A model generated the notes under the pieces. It saw nothing but the letters and a program-made list of their open reading frames with translations. It searched no databases and was not told the DNA's origin. Below are positions 63,780 to 64,000 of a stretch of 64,000 nucleotides of DNA, one piece after another; position 1 is the stretch's first letter; every line of letters begins with the position of its first letter. This stretch comes from Aquibium oceanicum. GTDB lineage: Bacteria; Pseudomonadota; Alphaproteobacteria; Rhizobiales; Rhizobiaceae. The stretch lies in assembly GCF_001889605.1 (NCBI RefSeq), contig NZ_CP018171.1, positions 186,001 through 250,000 of the forward strand. The letters are read 5' to 3'. Position numbers and translations under genes: made by a program.

Positions 63780-64000
63780 ATGGACGTCGACAGGCTGCTG
63801 CGACGGTGCCGGGCTGCGCTGGGCAAGACCGATCTCGCCCTGCGCCCGGACGACGTCCTGGATTTCTTCACCGAAAGCGATGTGGCCGGCGAGCAGATCA
63901 TGCTCGATGCCTGCGTCTACATCGACCAGCTGCAGGGACGCCTTCCGGAGGCGGTGGCCGAACGAGTCGAGGCGCGGAGCACGGTCCATTCGCCTATCGT
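63780..64000 (+). CDS. PIN-domain toxin (VapC-like), C-terminus cut by window edge
   Basis: The 73 residues visible begin with a helical extension and then MLDACVYIDQLQGRLPE (from residue 41), the first strand of a PIN nuclease with conserved acidic residues Asp43 and Asp49. VapC-type proteins cleave tRNA or rRNA and are held by their antitoxin. The remaining acidic residues lie outside the window. It starts six bases after the antitoxin stop. Confidence 0.72.
   Translation, partial: MDVDRLLRRCRAALGKTDLALRPDDVLDFFTESDVAGEQIMLDACVYIDQLQGRLPEAVAERVEARSTVHSPI

Overview
The window is a GC-rich, densely coded chromosomal segment from an alphaproteobacterium of the order Hyphomicrobiales (Rhizobiales), most like the Mesorhizobium/Phyllobacterium/Agrobacterium group. 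The main evidence is a complete chvE-gguABC block with a divergent gbpR-type LysR gene, an arrangement known from Agrobacterium and relatives. Supporting evidence is the large number of sugar ABC systems, GntR/LysR/TetR regulators and TRAP/CoA-ligase genes. I saw no rRNA or tRNA genes, insertion sequences, prophage genes or CRISPR arrays.

Layout. 1-12 kb holds housekeeping and signalling genes: a partial dihydrolipoamide dehydrogenase, an EamA transporter, a FecR/TPR/beta-barrel protein overlapping a CHASE2 adenylate cyclase gene, a hydrolase, exonuclease III, and a divergent pair (PfkB-type kinase; CBS-BON protein) sharing an FNR/FixK-like box, followed by an aldose-epimerase-like protein. 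12-21 kb is one minus-strand operon, chvE-gguA-gguB-gguC-arabinonate dehydratase-sugar 1-dehydrogenase-ketoglutarate semialdehyde dehydrogenase. It encodes uptake of L-arabinose/D-galactose and nonphosphorylative oxidation of L-arabinose to 2-oxoglutarate, with gbpR divergent at 21.5 kb. 22.6-29 kb is a plus-strand galactofuranose-type ABC transporter (YtfQ/R/T-YjfF-like), a FadR-type GntR regulator and 2-dehydro-3-deoxygalactonokinase.

29-49 kb is a large catabolic island of unknown substrate. It has three sugar-epimerase-like TIM barrels, a Gfo/Idh/MocA dehydrogenase, an enolase-superfamily acid-sugar dehydratase, a D-2-hydroxyacid dehydrogenase, a PfpI protein and a CUT1 ABC transporter with two different ATPases and a small membrane subunit. 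It continues with a TetR regulator, a Tm-1-like/PEP-hydrolase-like/cupin trio, an M24 peptidase-fold enzyme and a phosphohexomutase. Five TGGT-N3-ACCA palindromes lie at the gene boundaries of this island. They match the FadR/FCD operator style, and an FCD-type GntR gene (35.4 kb) sits inside the island, so I infer one regulon.

49-54 kb pairs a StcD/DgcA-like flavin demethylase with a divergent TetR gene and a non-pyrrolysine MttB-family methyltransferase, suggesting N-methyl amine or betaine breakdown. 54-60 kb holds a CaiB/BaiF CoA-transferase, an amidohydrolase, a LysR regulator and a TRAP transporter (SBP plus fused DctQM), probably for a carboxylate. 60-64 kb contains propionyl-CoA synthetase, a tiny membrane protein, an SGNH hydrolase, and a RHH/PIN toxin-antitoxin module cut by the window edge.
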